A model generated the notes under the pieces. The model did no database searches. It was not told where the DNA came from and saw only the letters and a program-made list of their open reading frames with translations. The translations under genes and the position numbers were made by a program. Positions 34,665 to 43,225 of a DNA stretch of 64,000 nt are shown here, piece by piece. Source of the DNA: G965279335 sp965279285 (lineage in GTDB: Bacteria > Pseudomonadota > Gammaproteobacteria > DSM-16500); the NCBI GenBank assembly GCA_965279285.1, contig OZ257147.1:248001-312000 (forward strand). The letters run 5' to 3'. Numbering within the stretch: position 1 is the first letter of the stretch; every line of letters begins with the position of its first letter.

Positions 34665-36017
34665 TTAATATGAATCGCGATATTTTTTTAGCCACAGATT
34701 TAATTGCTGCACTGTTATGCCCAAACCAACAATACGTTCTGGAGTAATTTCATTTAAATCTTCTTTTATATCCGCCATAAATTCAAGTTGATCGCTTTTT
34801 TTAATTTGTTTTTTTGTTTCCTGTTGAATATAAAAATTCATTGCCTGTGAAGTTAACCCGGTTAAAATAATATGTCGAATAAACTCTCGACGTTGTTGTC
34901 GATAACGAACACGAACTTCATCATAACTCACTACATCCAGTGTCACTTCATACAATTGGCATGTTCTATAATAAGAATAGGCATAAAGCTCGATCAGTAC
35001 TCTGATATCATTTAACTCATAAATAGAAATCATAGCGGAGGTATAGTCATTACTACTAACATCATTAAATGATAATGGTACTAGATTATGCTGAATTAAA
35101 GGGATGTTAGCACTAAGGCGTGAAGTACGTTTATTAACATCAGAAAATGCCTGCAAATAAGCTATATGCGCCAGTAAAAATAAACTTTGCTCATAAGGAT
35201 CTTGAATTAAAGCTGCTTTTTGACAAACAAGCTGTAATTGATTTTTTAATTTTTCTGGATTTTCCCAAGGTATATAAACAGAACTAGAAATACGCACACC
35301 ATAATCTCTTACTTTTCCTGCATATTGTGTTGGAACTAAACCATCTGCTAATAAATAATGTAAAGTACAAATGGTATTGGTATTTATTTGAAGTTGCTGA
35401 GCATTATTAACAAGGTAAGCAATAGCTTCTTTATGATTTAAAATCATGATTTTTTCTTCATCCAGCTTTCCTTGTGCGCCCGATCCTTCAAGAATTAAAC
35501 GCTGAGTATCAAGCAAAGAATAAGTGTTGCCTTCTAAGCGCGAAGAATTATAAGATAAATCAATTAATAAACGATTATAAATATGCCGTGCATACGTTCC
35601 CGCAGGCAAATGGGTTTTACTTTTTTCACCCATCTCGTGTAATTGCTGTTTAATATTTTTTGCTAGATAAAATGTTTTATTAGGCTCATACACTGCCAAC
35701 CATTTTGGATTATATGCAACAGGACTACGCTCAAAAATAGGCCGTCGAATTGCATCAATAAGCTTTCTACTTTCCTTACTAATATTCAGATTAAACTCAG
35801 AATTTAATTCTATAACAGGAAAAACTCTATAACGAGTCCCACGCTTTTGGCCGGTTTTTTCAACTGACTTTTCTATTATCATTTCAGAAAGCCAGCGACG
35901 AACTGTTCTTTCTGTAAAGTTTGCTGGTAATAATGTCATTAATTCAGGCAAACTCATATCCCTATTCTCTTTTTGTAGAATAGCGAATACGGCCATTTTT
36001 TCTGGTTTATTCTTCAT
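34665..36017 (-). CDS. Fic-fold protein with winged HTH, non-canonical active site
   Basis: 450 residues. An N-terminal winged helix (~5-60, NFTERTVRRWLSEMI) precedes a Fic domain (~130-360). SSRLEGN (~165) matches the inhibitory (S/T)xxxE(G/N) motif. The core motif reads QAFSDVNKRTSR instead of HPFxDGNGRxxR: the catalytic His and both Gly are replaced, so canonical AMP transfer is unlikely. A subfamily with DVNKRTxR is known. Starts at 36047, 36017 and 35996 lack good SDs; I take 36017. Several ATACGGCCAT repeats overlap the start region and may be its operators. Confidence 0.8.
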   Translation of the reverse strand: MKNKPEKMAVFAILQKENRDMSLPELMTLLPANFTERTVRRWLSEMIIEKSVEKTGQKRGTRYRVFPVIELNSEFNLNISKESRKLIDAIRRPIFERSPVAYNPKWLAVYEPNKTFYLAKNIKQQLHEMGEKSKTHLPAGTYARHIYNRLLIDLSYNSSRLEGNTYSLLDTQRLILEGSGAQGKLDEEKIMILNHKEAIAYLVNNAQQLQINTNTICTLHYLLADGLVPTQYAGKVRDYGVRISSSVYIPWENPEKLKNQLQLVCQKAALIQDPYEQSLFLLAHIAYLQAFSDVNKRTSRLSANIPLIQHNLVPLSFNDVSSNDYTSAMISIYELNDIRVLIELYAYSYYRTCQLYEVTLDVVSYDEVRVRYRQQRREFIRHIILTGLTSQAMNFYIQQETKKQIKKSDQLEFMADIKEDLNEITPERIVGLGITVQQLNLWLKKYRDSY

Positions 36018-36068
36018 ATACGGCCATTTTACCACAAATACGGCCATTTAACAGGGGAATACGGCCAT
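35987..36068. promoter_or_regulatory. Four phased ATACGGCCAT repeats at the Fic gene start
   Basis: ATACGGCCAT occurs at 35987, 36018, 36038 and 36059, in one orientation, with spacings of 31, 20 and 21 bases, close to three, two and two helical turns. All four sit on one face of the DNA across the start of the Fic-wHTH gene, and two or more are also read as codons (MAV). Binding by the gene's own wHTH is an inference. Confidence 0.65.
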
Positions 36069-36165
36069 TATGGGCCTTTATCATCTGCGTCGGGACTATT
36101 AAAATGATTGTTTATCTCAAAATTTAGCCTTATTATAGCCAAATCAACTAATTTTGAGGTTAATT

Positions 36166-37353
36166 ATGGCGGCTAGCAACACCCCTGATTTTAAACTAAG
36201 CGCCCAAAACCCTAATATCGCTTTAGCTCAAGCAACCGCAAAAGATACAAAAAATACCTCAATTGCAGATGATATAGCATCATTAACAAGCACACTCTCA
36301 AAATTATCTATTCCCTTAGATGATACAAAAACTGCGACTGACCCACGTTTTAAAAAAACAGATTTTTTAATCTCCAATGACGACTTTGCCCAAGAAGTTA
36401 ACCCTGTGTTAACAGAAATGGCTACAACAGGTAAAACGCAAAATGCTATCAATGTTGGAATCGTAATAGGCGAAAGTCACTTTCTCTCATACACGCCAGA
36501 GTTAAGCCAATTTTTAGATGTCGTTATATTTTTTGATAGTAACCCATTTTTTCACGATCACTCAAAACAACTTATTACTGCGATGATTACAGCAAAAGAT
36601 CGAGGTGATTTTTTAAATAAATATATGTCAATCCGCAAAAGACCATTTGCTCAACATCCTGATTTTGCAAACCACGTTGCTACTAATGTTCTTCTCGAAG
36701 AAGAAATGGATCAAACCGGCAGCGATTATTTTTGCTTTTCATCTGATGAAAGATTTACTTTATGCCAAGAAAGCTTAAAAAAGCTTTCAATTATTCATTT
36801 TAGAGGAGATTTTTTCGATCTTGAAATGATAAAAAGGTTTAATGCAGCACTCACTAATCCACAGCTCAAAACTAAAAATATAATCCGCCTACTTAATATT
36901 ACTAACATGAGCACTTACGATGAAGAAAGCAAATATCTTCAACCAGCATTAGATGCTTTAACACTCCAAAACGCACGTATTATTCATAGCATTCCTTTTC
37001 CAGGCAGAGGAAATAAATGTATGGCCTTTGTTACCAATAATCCCGATGTCAAAGCTATGAAAGAAGAACACAGAAAACTACCCGAGATAGAGGAAAGCAT
37101 AGTTAGCAATATGTTTAAACCCAGTATAAAAAAATCTCTATTTAGAATTTTTCTCGCGACCAACTCAAACCCTCTACTTAGTGCTGATCAAGATGGTCAA
37201 ACGAACCCACGCCCAATATTTTTTAATTTATTAAACGATATCATGGGTTCAGGTGGTAGTGATGATTATGATGATGATATTTCTTCCGACCCCCATACTT
37301 CTGTTGTCACTGCTGATAATACAGCAACAGCAGCTGTCAAACCAAAGACATAA
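36166..37353 (+). CDS. Unknown protein with acidic/disordered tail (candidate effector)
   Basis: 395 residues; no domain recognised. After a Thr/Lys/Ala-rich N-terminus (~1-70) comes a globular region with VGIVIGESHFLSY (~100), VIFFDSNPFFHDH (~120), HFRGDFFDLEM (~205), IIRLLNITNMSTYDEESKYL (~240) and SIPFPGRGNK. The order of a G-rich strand, an acidic strand end and a late FxGDFFD suggests a Rossmann-like, possibly SAM-binding fold, but I cannot confirm it. The tail is Gly/Asp-rich then Thr/Ala-rich. ATG 36166 follows GAGG. It is divergent from the Fic gene. Confidence 0.65.
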   Translation: MAASNTPDFKLSAQNPNIALAQATAKDTKNTSIADDIASLTSTLSKLSIPLDDTKTATDPRFKKTDFLISNDDFAQEVNPVLTEMATTGKTQNAINVGIVIGESHFLSYTPELSQFLDVVIFFDSNPFFHDHSKQLITAMITAKDRGDFLNKYMSIRKRPFAQHPDFANHVATNVLLEEEMDQTGSDYFCFSSDERFTLCQESLKKLSIIHFRGDFFDLEMIKRFNAALTNPQLKTKNIIRLLNITNMSTYDEESKYLQPALDALTLQNARIIHSIPFPGRGNKCMAFVTNNPDVKAMKEEHRKLPEIEESIVSNMFKPSIKKSLFRIFLATNSNPLLSADQDGQTNPRPIFFNLLNDIMGSGGSDDYDDDISSDPHTSVVTADNTATAAVKPKT

Positions 37354-37421
37354 CAATGAATCACACAATATTAAATATAAAATTTTATAATAATCATATA
37401 ATTACAAAAATCCAACGCTAA

Positions 37422-37477
37422 TTTTTTAACCCCCAGTCAAAATTACTCGCGAGTAATTTTGACTGGGGGTTAAAAAA
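37422..37477. terminator. 56-base perfect palindrome, bidirectional terminator
   Basis: The sequence from TTTTTTAACCCCCAGTC to GACTGGGGGTTAAAAAA is an exact 28+28-base palindrome with no central spacer (ACTCGCGAGT at the centre). Each strand gives a GC-containing stem with a U run, ending both the unknown gene (36166-37353) and the convergent pilin gene. Confidence 0.9.
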
Positions 37478-37500
37478 CTAGCATCATATACAATAAAAAA

Positions 37501-37926
37501 TTATTGCGTATAATGATGACTCACACCGCCTCCTGAACTAACCCATGTAATAGTCCCCGTCGCTGCATCAACAGTTGGTGTCAACACATAAGTATCTGTT
37601 GCAAGAATACCATGAGCAACTGTTGGTATCACGGTTATCACTCCCTTCGTAACAGTTAATGAAGCAACTGCACCAACAGGGGCTGCAATTGCGGCAGGAA
37701 TTCCATTTGATCCCGCATCACATCCATTTAAAGTTCCTAATGTTTGAGCACACATACCTACTGCCAATCGATACGGACTCGCCGCTAAAACAATTTCAGA
37801 ATAATAAGCTTTACGGGTATAGTTTTGATACGAAGGGACAGCAATAGCTGCCAAAATCCCGACGATTGCGACTGTAATCATCAATTCAATCAACGTAAAA
37901 CCAGCATTTTTGTAATGATAAAGCAT
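37501..37926 (-). CDS. pilA: Type IV major pilin
   Basis: 141 residues. A short leader (MLYHYKNAG) is followed by FTLIELMITVAIVGILAAIA: prepilin cleavage at G/F, Glu5, and the hydrophobic assembly helix. Two Cys (MCAQTLGTLNGC, ~75) may form a disulphide loop. The start is ATG 37926, seven bases after GGAGAA. The subunit polymerises into pili for twitching, adhesion and DNA uptake. It is divergent from pilT. Confidence 0.92.
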   Translation of the reverse strand: MLYHYKNAGFTLIELMITVAIVGILAAIAVPSYQNYTRKAYYSEIVLAASPYRLAVGMCAQTLGTLNGCDAGSNGIPAAIAAPVGAVASLTVTKGVITVIPTVAHGILATDTYVLTPTVDAATGTITWVSSGGGVSHHYTQ

Positions 37927-37993
37927 AGATAAATTCTCCATATATTATTAATTTATTAGTAGCGTTCTGAACGCAGCTTGTTATCGTGAGAGT

Positions 37994-38070
37994 AGCTTGT
38001 CATCCTGAGCGTAGCGAAGGATCTTGCATAAACAGAGAGAGATCCTTCGCTACGCTCAGGATGACAAGCT
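37994..38070. repeat. Inverted repeat of the GTCATCCTGAG family (copy 2)
   Basis: AGCTTGTCATCCTGAGCGTA... pairs perfectly over ~30 bases with ...TACGCTCAGGATGACAAGCT around a short AT-rich loop (GATC on both sides). It lies in the pilA-pilT divergent region. The rest of that 300-base gap shows only A/T-rich promoter-like DNA. Confidence 0.9.
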
Positions 38071-38229
38071 ATGCAGGATAGCTCTGGGACAAGGAAGGTA
38101 AAAAGCTTTTTTAGTGCAGAAATATTATGATTTTACAAAGTTAGCAATTGCTATAGTTAACTAACTAAATTCAATATACAACAAGATTGCAAATAATCCA
38201 ATTTATTTTTTTCAATCAAGGAATAAAAA

Positions 38230-39270
38230 ATGCAGCTAATAGAATTATTAGAATACAGCGTTAAAAACCATGCTTCCGATTTACATTTATCCGCTGGCAT
38301 GCCGCCCATACTTCGCATCGACGGTTGTTTAACTCCAATAAAAGAGATGCCCATCATTGACGCTGAAACAGCGAAAATATTAATTTATAGTGTAATGAAG
38401 ACAACACAACAAAAAAAATTTGCTGAACAATATGAACTTGATATGGGAATAACTGTACCTAATCTTGCACGCTTTCGAATCAATATATTTACTCAAAATA
38501 ACGGTATTTCTGCGGTATTTCGCATTATTCCAGAATCAGTGCCTACTTTAGAAACACTCAACATGCCAACAATTTTTAAAGAGTTACTTCAGCTATATCA
38601 CGGGTTAATTTTAATAACTGGATCAACTGGCTCGGGTAAGACCACCACCTTAGCAGCGATGATAGACTATATCAACACTCATCAAGCACGTCATATTATT
38701 ACGATCGAAGACCCCATTGAATTTATACATCAAAGTAAAAAAAGTTTAATCAACCAACGACAAATACACCGCGATACAAAAAATTTTAATAATGCATTAC
38801 GCTCTGCATTACGTGAAGATCCTGATGTTATTTTAGTAGGAGAAATACGAGATTTAGAAACGATACGTCTTGCGCTAACTGCTGCAGAAACAGGCCATCT
38901 AGTCATGGCAACATTGCATACTCGCTCTGCACCACAAGCGATTAATCGTATTATCGATATATTTCCCATGGGTGAAAAAAATATTATACGAAATATGCTT
39001 TCAGAATCACTTCAAGCTGTTATTTGCCAATCACTGTTGAAAAAAAACGGCAATGGTCGTGTTCCTGCTTTTGAGATCATGATAGCTAACAATGCTATTC
39101 GAAATTTAATTCGTGAAGATAAAACGACACAGATTTATTCAGCAATGCAAACTGGAAGTGATAACGGTATGTGTACATTAGATCAATATTTACAAAAGCT
39201 CGTGGTAAACCAACGCGTGGATAAATCAATTGCGCGAGAAGTTGCTGTTAATAAAGAAGTTTTTAGTTGA
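38230..39270 (+). CDS. pilT: Type IV pilus retraction ATPase
   Basis: 346 residues. The PAS-like N-domain carries DLHLSAGMPPILRIDG; Walker A is GSTGSGKTTTLAAMIDY (~135), the Asp box IEDPIEF, Walker B ALREDPDVILVGEIRD (~200), and the His box ATLHTRSA. AIRNLIREDKTTQI (~300) is the PilT retraction-type C-terminus. It powers pilus depolymerisation and twitching. The tail is short for PilT. RBS AAGGAATAAAAA. Confidence 0.92.
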   Translation: MQLIELLEYSVKNHASDLHLSAGMPPILRIDGCLTPIKEMPIIDAETAKILIYSVMKTTQQKKFAEQYELDMGITVPNLARFRINIFTQNNGISAVFRIIPESVPTLETLNMPTIFKELLQLYHGLILITGSTGSGKTTTLAAMIDYINTHQARHIITIEDPIEFIHQSKKSLINQRQIHRDTKNFNNALRSALREDPDVILVGEIRDLETIRLALTAAETGHLVMATLHTRSAPQAINRIIDIFPMGEKNIIRNMLSESLQAVICQSLLKKNGNGRVPAFEIMIANNAIRNLIREDKTTQIYSAMQTGSDNGMCTLDQYLQKLVVNQRVDKSIAREVAVNKEVFS

Positions 39271-39356
39271 ACACGTTATAGTGATGGCTCTTCCGCTAAA
39301 AACAAATTTAGCGTACAATTATGGTAATTATGTTTTTAAATTACGAGGAGTTTTTG

Positions 39357-40454
39357 ATGTCAAGCAGTCACGAAATGAATGCTATTGAGCTCCCCTCAGA
39401 TGATCCTTCACACGTTGAACGAAAGGGGCAGCTAGAAAGTCAAGATATTACCGCCATTGAAAGCTTACTTGACTACATAAGTGACACATCATCTACAGAT
39501 GCGGCAATAGATAGGTTGCAACAACTGTGTAACGCAAGTACTGAGAACAAGCAATATATCATTGCCAGAATAAATGATAGAGCAATTGAACATGCACTTT
39601 CTAATAATATCAGCGCAGCCTCTGCATTATGGAGTCTTATTATAGAATTCCCCTATCCTCCTGCTAGAAAATATCTTTACAATGACACTATTGCACAATT
39701 TAACCTTGCAAAGCTATTACACTTTAACAGTCAAAAAGAATTGGCTATTAATCATCTTCGTTATCTTAAAAACTCAGAAAATAAAACAGGTTTTAAAATA
39801 AAATTATCTGAGCTTATTGAACTAGAAAAAGAACTTACCTCCTCCACCAAGAATAACTTTGGATTGCCCTCTGTTTTCTTCGGTATACTTTTAGCAGCTA
39901 TTACACTGCCAATCACCAGTGTTCTTTCAACACTCGCTGCAGCAATCAGCTTAGGAATCATAAAAGGTGGCTTACCAAAATCACTTTTAAGTATAATTAC
40001 CATACCTTTCACATTTGCAATAGGTGTGATTGTCAGCCCATTTGTAGCAGTTTATGATACTCTCAAAGGAATATTTTACGATGTAATAACGAATGGTGCC
40101 GAAGGGGTTGCCAAAACATGGGCATCACAGCTTTTTCGTGTATTTAAAAGTCTACTCATTTCAGAAACGGGCCACTCACTCTATGGCCCTTATCTAAGAC
40201 ATCACGACTTTAAAGAGAGAGAATATATCAAACAAACAGTTGATCAGCGGCCTGTTGGTAACTCAATTGAATTAATGAGAAGAATGGGAGTTTCTCAAAC
40301 AAACACTGAAACACCTGTAACTATAGCTCGAATGCCAGAAGTTACTCTTCCAAATGAAGCTCCATTAACTCAACTATTTACAGCACCACAATCGACTGCT
40401 GAACCAAAAGAATCGTCTACACCAACCAGCAAGAGCAACAATCAACCGTCTTAA
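39357..40454 (+). CDS. Unknown protein with central membrane region (candidate effector)
   Basis: 365 residues, no recognised domain. The N-terminal ~150 residues are helical (possible TPR/Sel1-like: AIDRLQQLCNAS, AISAASALWSLI-type repeats). Two or three hydrophobic segments follow (~165-235, VFFGILLAAITLPITSV, IITIPFTFAIGVIVSPF), and the C-terminus is a Pro/Thr/Ser-rich tail. ATG 39357 follows GAGGAG. A mid-protein membrane hairpin with a disordered tail is common among translocated proteins of intracellular gammaproteobacteria; that role is inference. A group II intron begins two bases after its stop. Confidence 0.65.
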   Translation: MSSSHEMNAIELPSDDPSHVERKGQLESQDITAIESLLDYISDTSSTDAAIDRLQQLCNASTENKQYIIARINDRAIEHALSNNISAASALWSLIIEFPYPPARKYLYNDTIAQFNLAKLLHFNSQKELAINHLRYLKNSENKTGFKIKLSELIELEKELTSSTKNNFGLPSVFFGILLAAITLPITSVLSTLAAAISLGIIKGGLPKSLLSIITIPFTFAIGVIVSPFVAVYDTLKGIFYDVITNGAEGVAKTWASQLFRVFKSLLISETGHSLYGPYLRHHDFKEREYIKQTVDQRPVGNSIELMRRMGVSQTNTETPVTIARMPEVTLPNEAPLTQLFTAPQSTAEPKESSTPTSKSNNQPS

Positions 40455-40456
40455 TA

Positions 40457-42346
40457 ATCGAGTAGGAGGGATCTCACGATCCCGTCCTCTCACACCACCG
40501 CACGTGCGATGTCGCATACGGCGGTTTAAGTTAAATCTTTAACGACATCGCTCGTTGTTCCAGATTGATTAATCCTTGTTTCTCAAACCATGCATTTGAC
40601 AATGCCTGATGAAGCGCCGGAGTTGCTGATAGTCGCCACCAACCTTTTCCTGAACTCGCCGTGTTATATGCGCTCTGCACATTCGACCCAAGCTCAATCA
40701 GAAATTTAACTATCGAGTAATACTTCTTTCGTTGCTTTAATCGATAGCATCTTAGTTTGCGGCGTATCCAGCTATCAAGATCTCTTAGTTGCTCAGGTCT
40801 GTCTATCAGCTTGAAATAATTTATCCATCCGACGAGTTTCTTGTTTAGTTCTGATATAACACATTCTAAACTTCTTCCTCGACTGCGTTTCGTGATCAGG
40901 CGTATCGCATCTTTCACTCTTGCTTCGCTTTTCTTGGATAGATTAATCTTGCCGTTTTGCAGTATTCTAAAGCCCAGAAATTGTCTTTCTGTCACTTTCG
41001 ATACACTGCTTTTCCCTTCGTTTACCTTGAGATTTAGTTTGCTTGTTAGAAATTGTTTTAACGATTCCATCACTCTCTCTCCTGCTCGCAATGTTTTGAC
41101 GTAAACATTGCAGTCATCTGCATAGCGGCAGAATTTGTGGTTTCGTTTCTCCAACTCTTTATCCAGCTCATCCAACATGATATTTGATAATAACGGTGAT
41201 AGCGGACCCCCTTGTGGGGTCCCTTCTACTCGTTCTATACACACACCTTGTCGCATTATCCCTGCATTCAAGAATGCACGGATAATCCTCAGAACCCTTT
41301 TGTCTTCGATTACTTTTGCAAGTTTTGACATCAATATGTCGTGATTGACTCGATCAAAGAACTTCTCAAGATCAAGGTCTACCACCACTCGATTTCCACT
41401 TTGCACATGCGCTTGTGCTTGTTTTATCGCTTGATGTGCACTTCTCCCTGGCCGGAATCCAAAACTACTTGTAGAAAATTTCGTTTCAAATATCGGTTGC
41501 AGTACTTGCAATATCGTTTGTTGTACTAGTCTATCCACCACTGTCGGAATACCTAGCTGCCTTATTCCTCCCCCTGGCTTTGGTATTTCTACCTCACGCA
41601 CGGGTTGCGGTTGATAGCTCCCACACAACAATGATTCAAGTAATCTTTCTTTGTGTTCGGCAATAAATTTTCCCAGATCGTCGACTGTCATTCCGTCTAC
41701 GCCAGGCGCTCCTTTATTTGCTTTCACACGTTTATATGCCAGGTTAAGATTCTTACGATCACAAATCTTTTCCATCAAGCCACTCGTCAGTGAGTTATCT
41801 TCAAATAACGCTTTCTTGATTTGTTGTTCCTCAGATAATCTAGCTCCCATACGCTGGGCATTCGTATCCATTTTGGCAGATGTCGTGAAACTACTTTCAT
41901 CATTCATCACTTTCTACAACTCCATTTCAGAAAAGTTATTTGATCTTTACACTGTTTAACTTATTCAGGCCTTCCGTAAAAAAAAACTTACGTACTATGC
42001 CTTCTGCTGACTTCTCACTCACCATCTCAACAAATTCCTTTGTTAATAGTTTGTATTCAACAAACAGTTCATGAGATCTCCCAAGGTAAGACGCAACTCT
42101 TTCATAAAGTTATGCTGGATCTACTGCTTACACTTGCGGTCGATTATTGGGCTTCTCTGTCACATGCCAGATTACCCCGTTTAAACAGCCTTATATCCAG
42201 TTTCTGTTCGTCATCACTTTATTACGTCATCGGCTTCCTTCAGATTCCACCTCGCGGTGAACACCCTTGCCTAGACTCGCACTTCCGATCTCCACGGCGT
42301 GCAGCGGACTTGCACCGCCTAGAGCTGCGCCATGCTTGGCGCACAT
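40457..42346 (-). mobile_element. Group II intron (about 1.89 kb)
   Basis: The 5' end on the minus strand is GTGCGCCAAGCATGGCGCAG (42346), a standard group II intron start. Domain V is the hairpin 40495-40524 (CCGCCGTATGCGACATC, then GCACGTGCGG), followed by a domain VI stem (GGACGGGATC...GATCCCTCC) with an unpaired A, ending CTCGAT at 40457. One reverse transcriptase is inside. The lack of an endonuclease domain and the position just 3' of a hairpin resemble class IIC behaviour, but class is not proven. Confidence 0.9.
40531..41910 (-). CDS. ltrA: Group II intron reverse transcriptase/maturase
   Basis: 459 residues. RT motifs: QLGIPTVVDRLVQQ, FGFRPGRSAHQAI, DLDLEKFFDRVNHD, GTPQGGPLSPLLSNI and the catalytic CRYADDCNVYV (~265). 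A group II maturase (GIIM) segment lies at ~345-400 (LVGWINYFKL...RRKLRCYRLKQRK). No HNH endonuclease follows. All RT motifs are intact, so it may be active. It needs domain IV of the intron for expression and splicing. Confidence 0.95.
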   Translation of the reverse strand: MMNDESSFTTSAKMDTNAQRMGARLSEEQQIKKALFEDNSLTSGLMEKICDRKNLNLAYKRVKANKGAPGVDGMTVDDLGKFIAEHKERLLESLLCGSYQPQPVREVEIPKPGGGIRQLGIPTVVDRLVQQTILQVLQPIFETKFSTSSFGFRPGRSAHQAIKQAQAHVQSGNRVVVDLDLEKFFDRVNHDILMSKLAKVIEDKRVLRIIRAFLNAGIMRQGVCIERVEGTPQGGPLSPLLSNIMLDELDKELEKRNHKFCRYADDCNVYVKTLRAGERVMESLKQFLTSKLNLKVNEGKSSVSKVTERQFLGFRILQNGKINLSKKSEARVKDAIRLITKRSRGRSLECVISELNKKLVGWINYFKLIDRPEQLRDLDSWIRRKLRCYRLKQRKKYYSIVKFLIELGSNVQSAYNTASSGKGWWRLSATPALHQALSNAWFEKQGLINLEQRAMSLKI

Positions 42347-42352
42347 GAACGG

Positions 42353-42476
42353 TGGGCACGCTGCGCTTTGCCCACCCTACAAAATATAAATAAAAATGGG
42401 GGACACGCTGCACTTTGCTCACCTTACAAAATATAAATAAAGATGTAGGGTGGGCAAAGCGCAGCGTGCCCACCAC
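42353..42476. repeat. GGTGGGC elements next to the intron 5' end
   Basis: A left unit (GGTGGGCACGCTGCGC...), a degenerate middle unit (GGGGACACGCTGCACTTTGC) and a right inverted unit ending CCCACC. Three units instead of two suggest a partial duplication. On the minus strand the last hairpin sits seven bases before the intron start. Confidence 0.88.
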
Positions 42477-42480
42477 CTAC

Positions 42481-43200
42481 CTACAAAACCCAAAACGGTA
42501 TCATCTTCTCCGCATGTTTAATCTCACGCTCATGCTCCTTCCATTCAGGATCAAACGAAGCAACCAAACGCCAAAACTTCACCGAATGATTTAAAAAAAC
42601 CGTATGACATAACTCATGAATTAAAATATGTTGCGCCAAATTTTTTGGCAAAAAAATCAATTTATAATTTAAACTAATATTTTTTTCTGACGTACAACTA
42701 CCCCAACGACTACGCTGGCCTCTAATCGTCACTGCCCGATAAGGTAAATTTATTTTTTGACTGACTTCATCTAATAATGCCACTAAGTGTTTTTGGGCCA
42801 TTGTTTTCACCCACTCCATGAGCAATTTAATACAATCTTGATAATTATCCGTATCACCTAATAAAACCAATTCTTCACCTGGACGCACAACCATTCGCAA
42901 GCGTTTATTTTTTGCTTTCACATAATAAATTTTCCAACACTGGTTAAATGCTGCTAATGCTATGGTTTCAGGCAATATTTCATTTTGAATTAATGTGCTA
43001 TTGGCTTGGATTTCTATTAATTTTTTTATAATCCATGCTTTATTATTTTCTAAAATTTCTGGTACGTGTTTAACACTAAAACGAGTAGGAACAACAATTT
43101 CTAAACCTTGTTGAGGTGACGCTCTTAACTTAACATGCCGAGCACGTGCATGACGTTTGAGCGTATAAAGTGGCGGCCAAATAATGTGATCAGATTCCAT
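42481..43200 (-). CDS. YgjP-like zinc metallopeptidase (M48/WLM superfamily)
   Basis: 239 residues. The zinc motif HILIHELCHTVFLNHS (~190) and a following Glu-containing helix (WKEHEREIK) fit the YgjP/DUF45 family; RGQRSRWGSCTSEKNISLN (~160) is its second signature. The function is unclear in most bacteria. The start is taken as ATG 43200. It lies 25 bases after the amino-acid permease gene and may be cotranscribed with it. Confidence 0.88.
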   Translation of the reverse strand: MESDHIIWPPLYTLKRHARARHVKLRASPQQGLEIVVPTRFSVKHVPEILENNKAWIIKKLIEIQANSTLIQNEILPETIALAAFNQCWKIYYVKAKNKRLRMVVRPGEELVLLGDTDNYQDCIKLLMEWVKTMAQKHLVALLDEVSQKINLPYRAVTIRGQRSRWGSCTSEKNISLNYKLIFLPKNLAQHILIHELCHTVFLNHSVKFWRLVASFDPEWKEHEREIKHAEKMIPFWVL

Positions 43201-43225
43201 TAAGGGTGTGTCCAGCAAAAAATAA

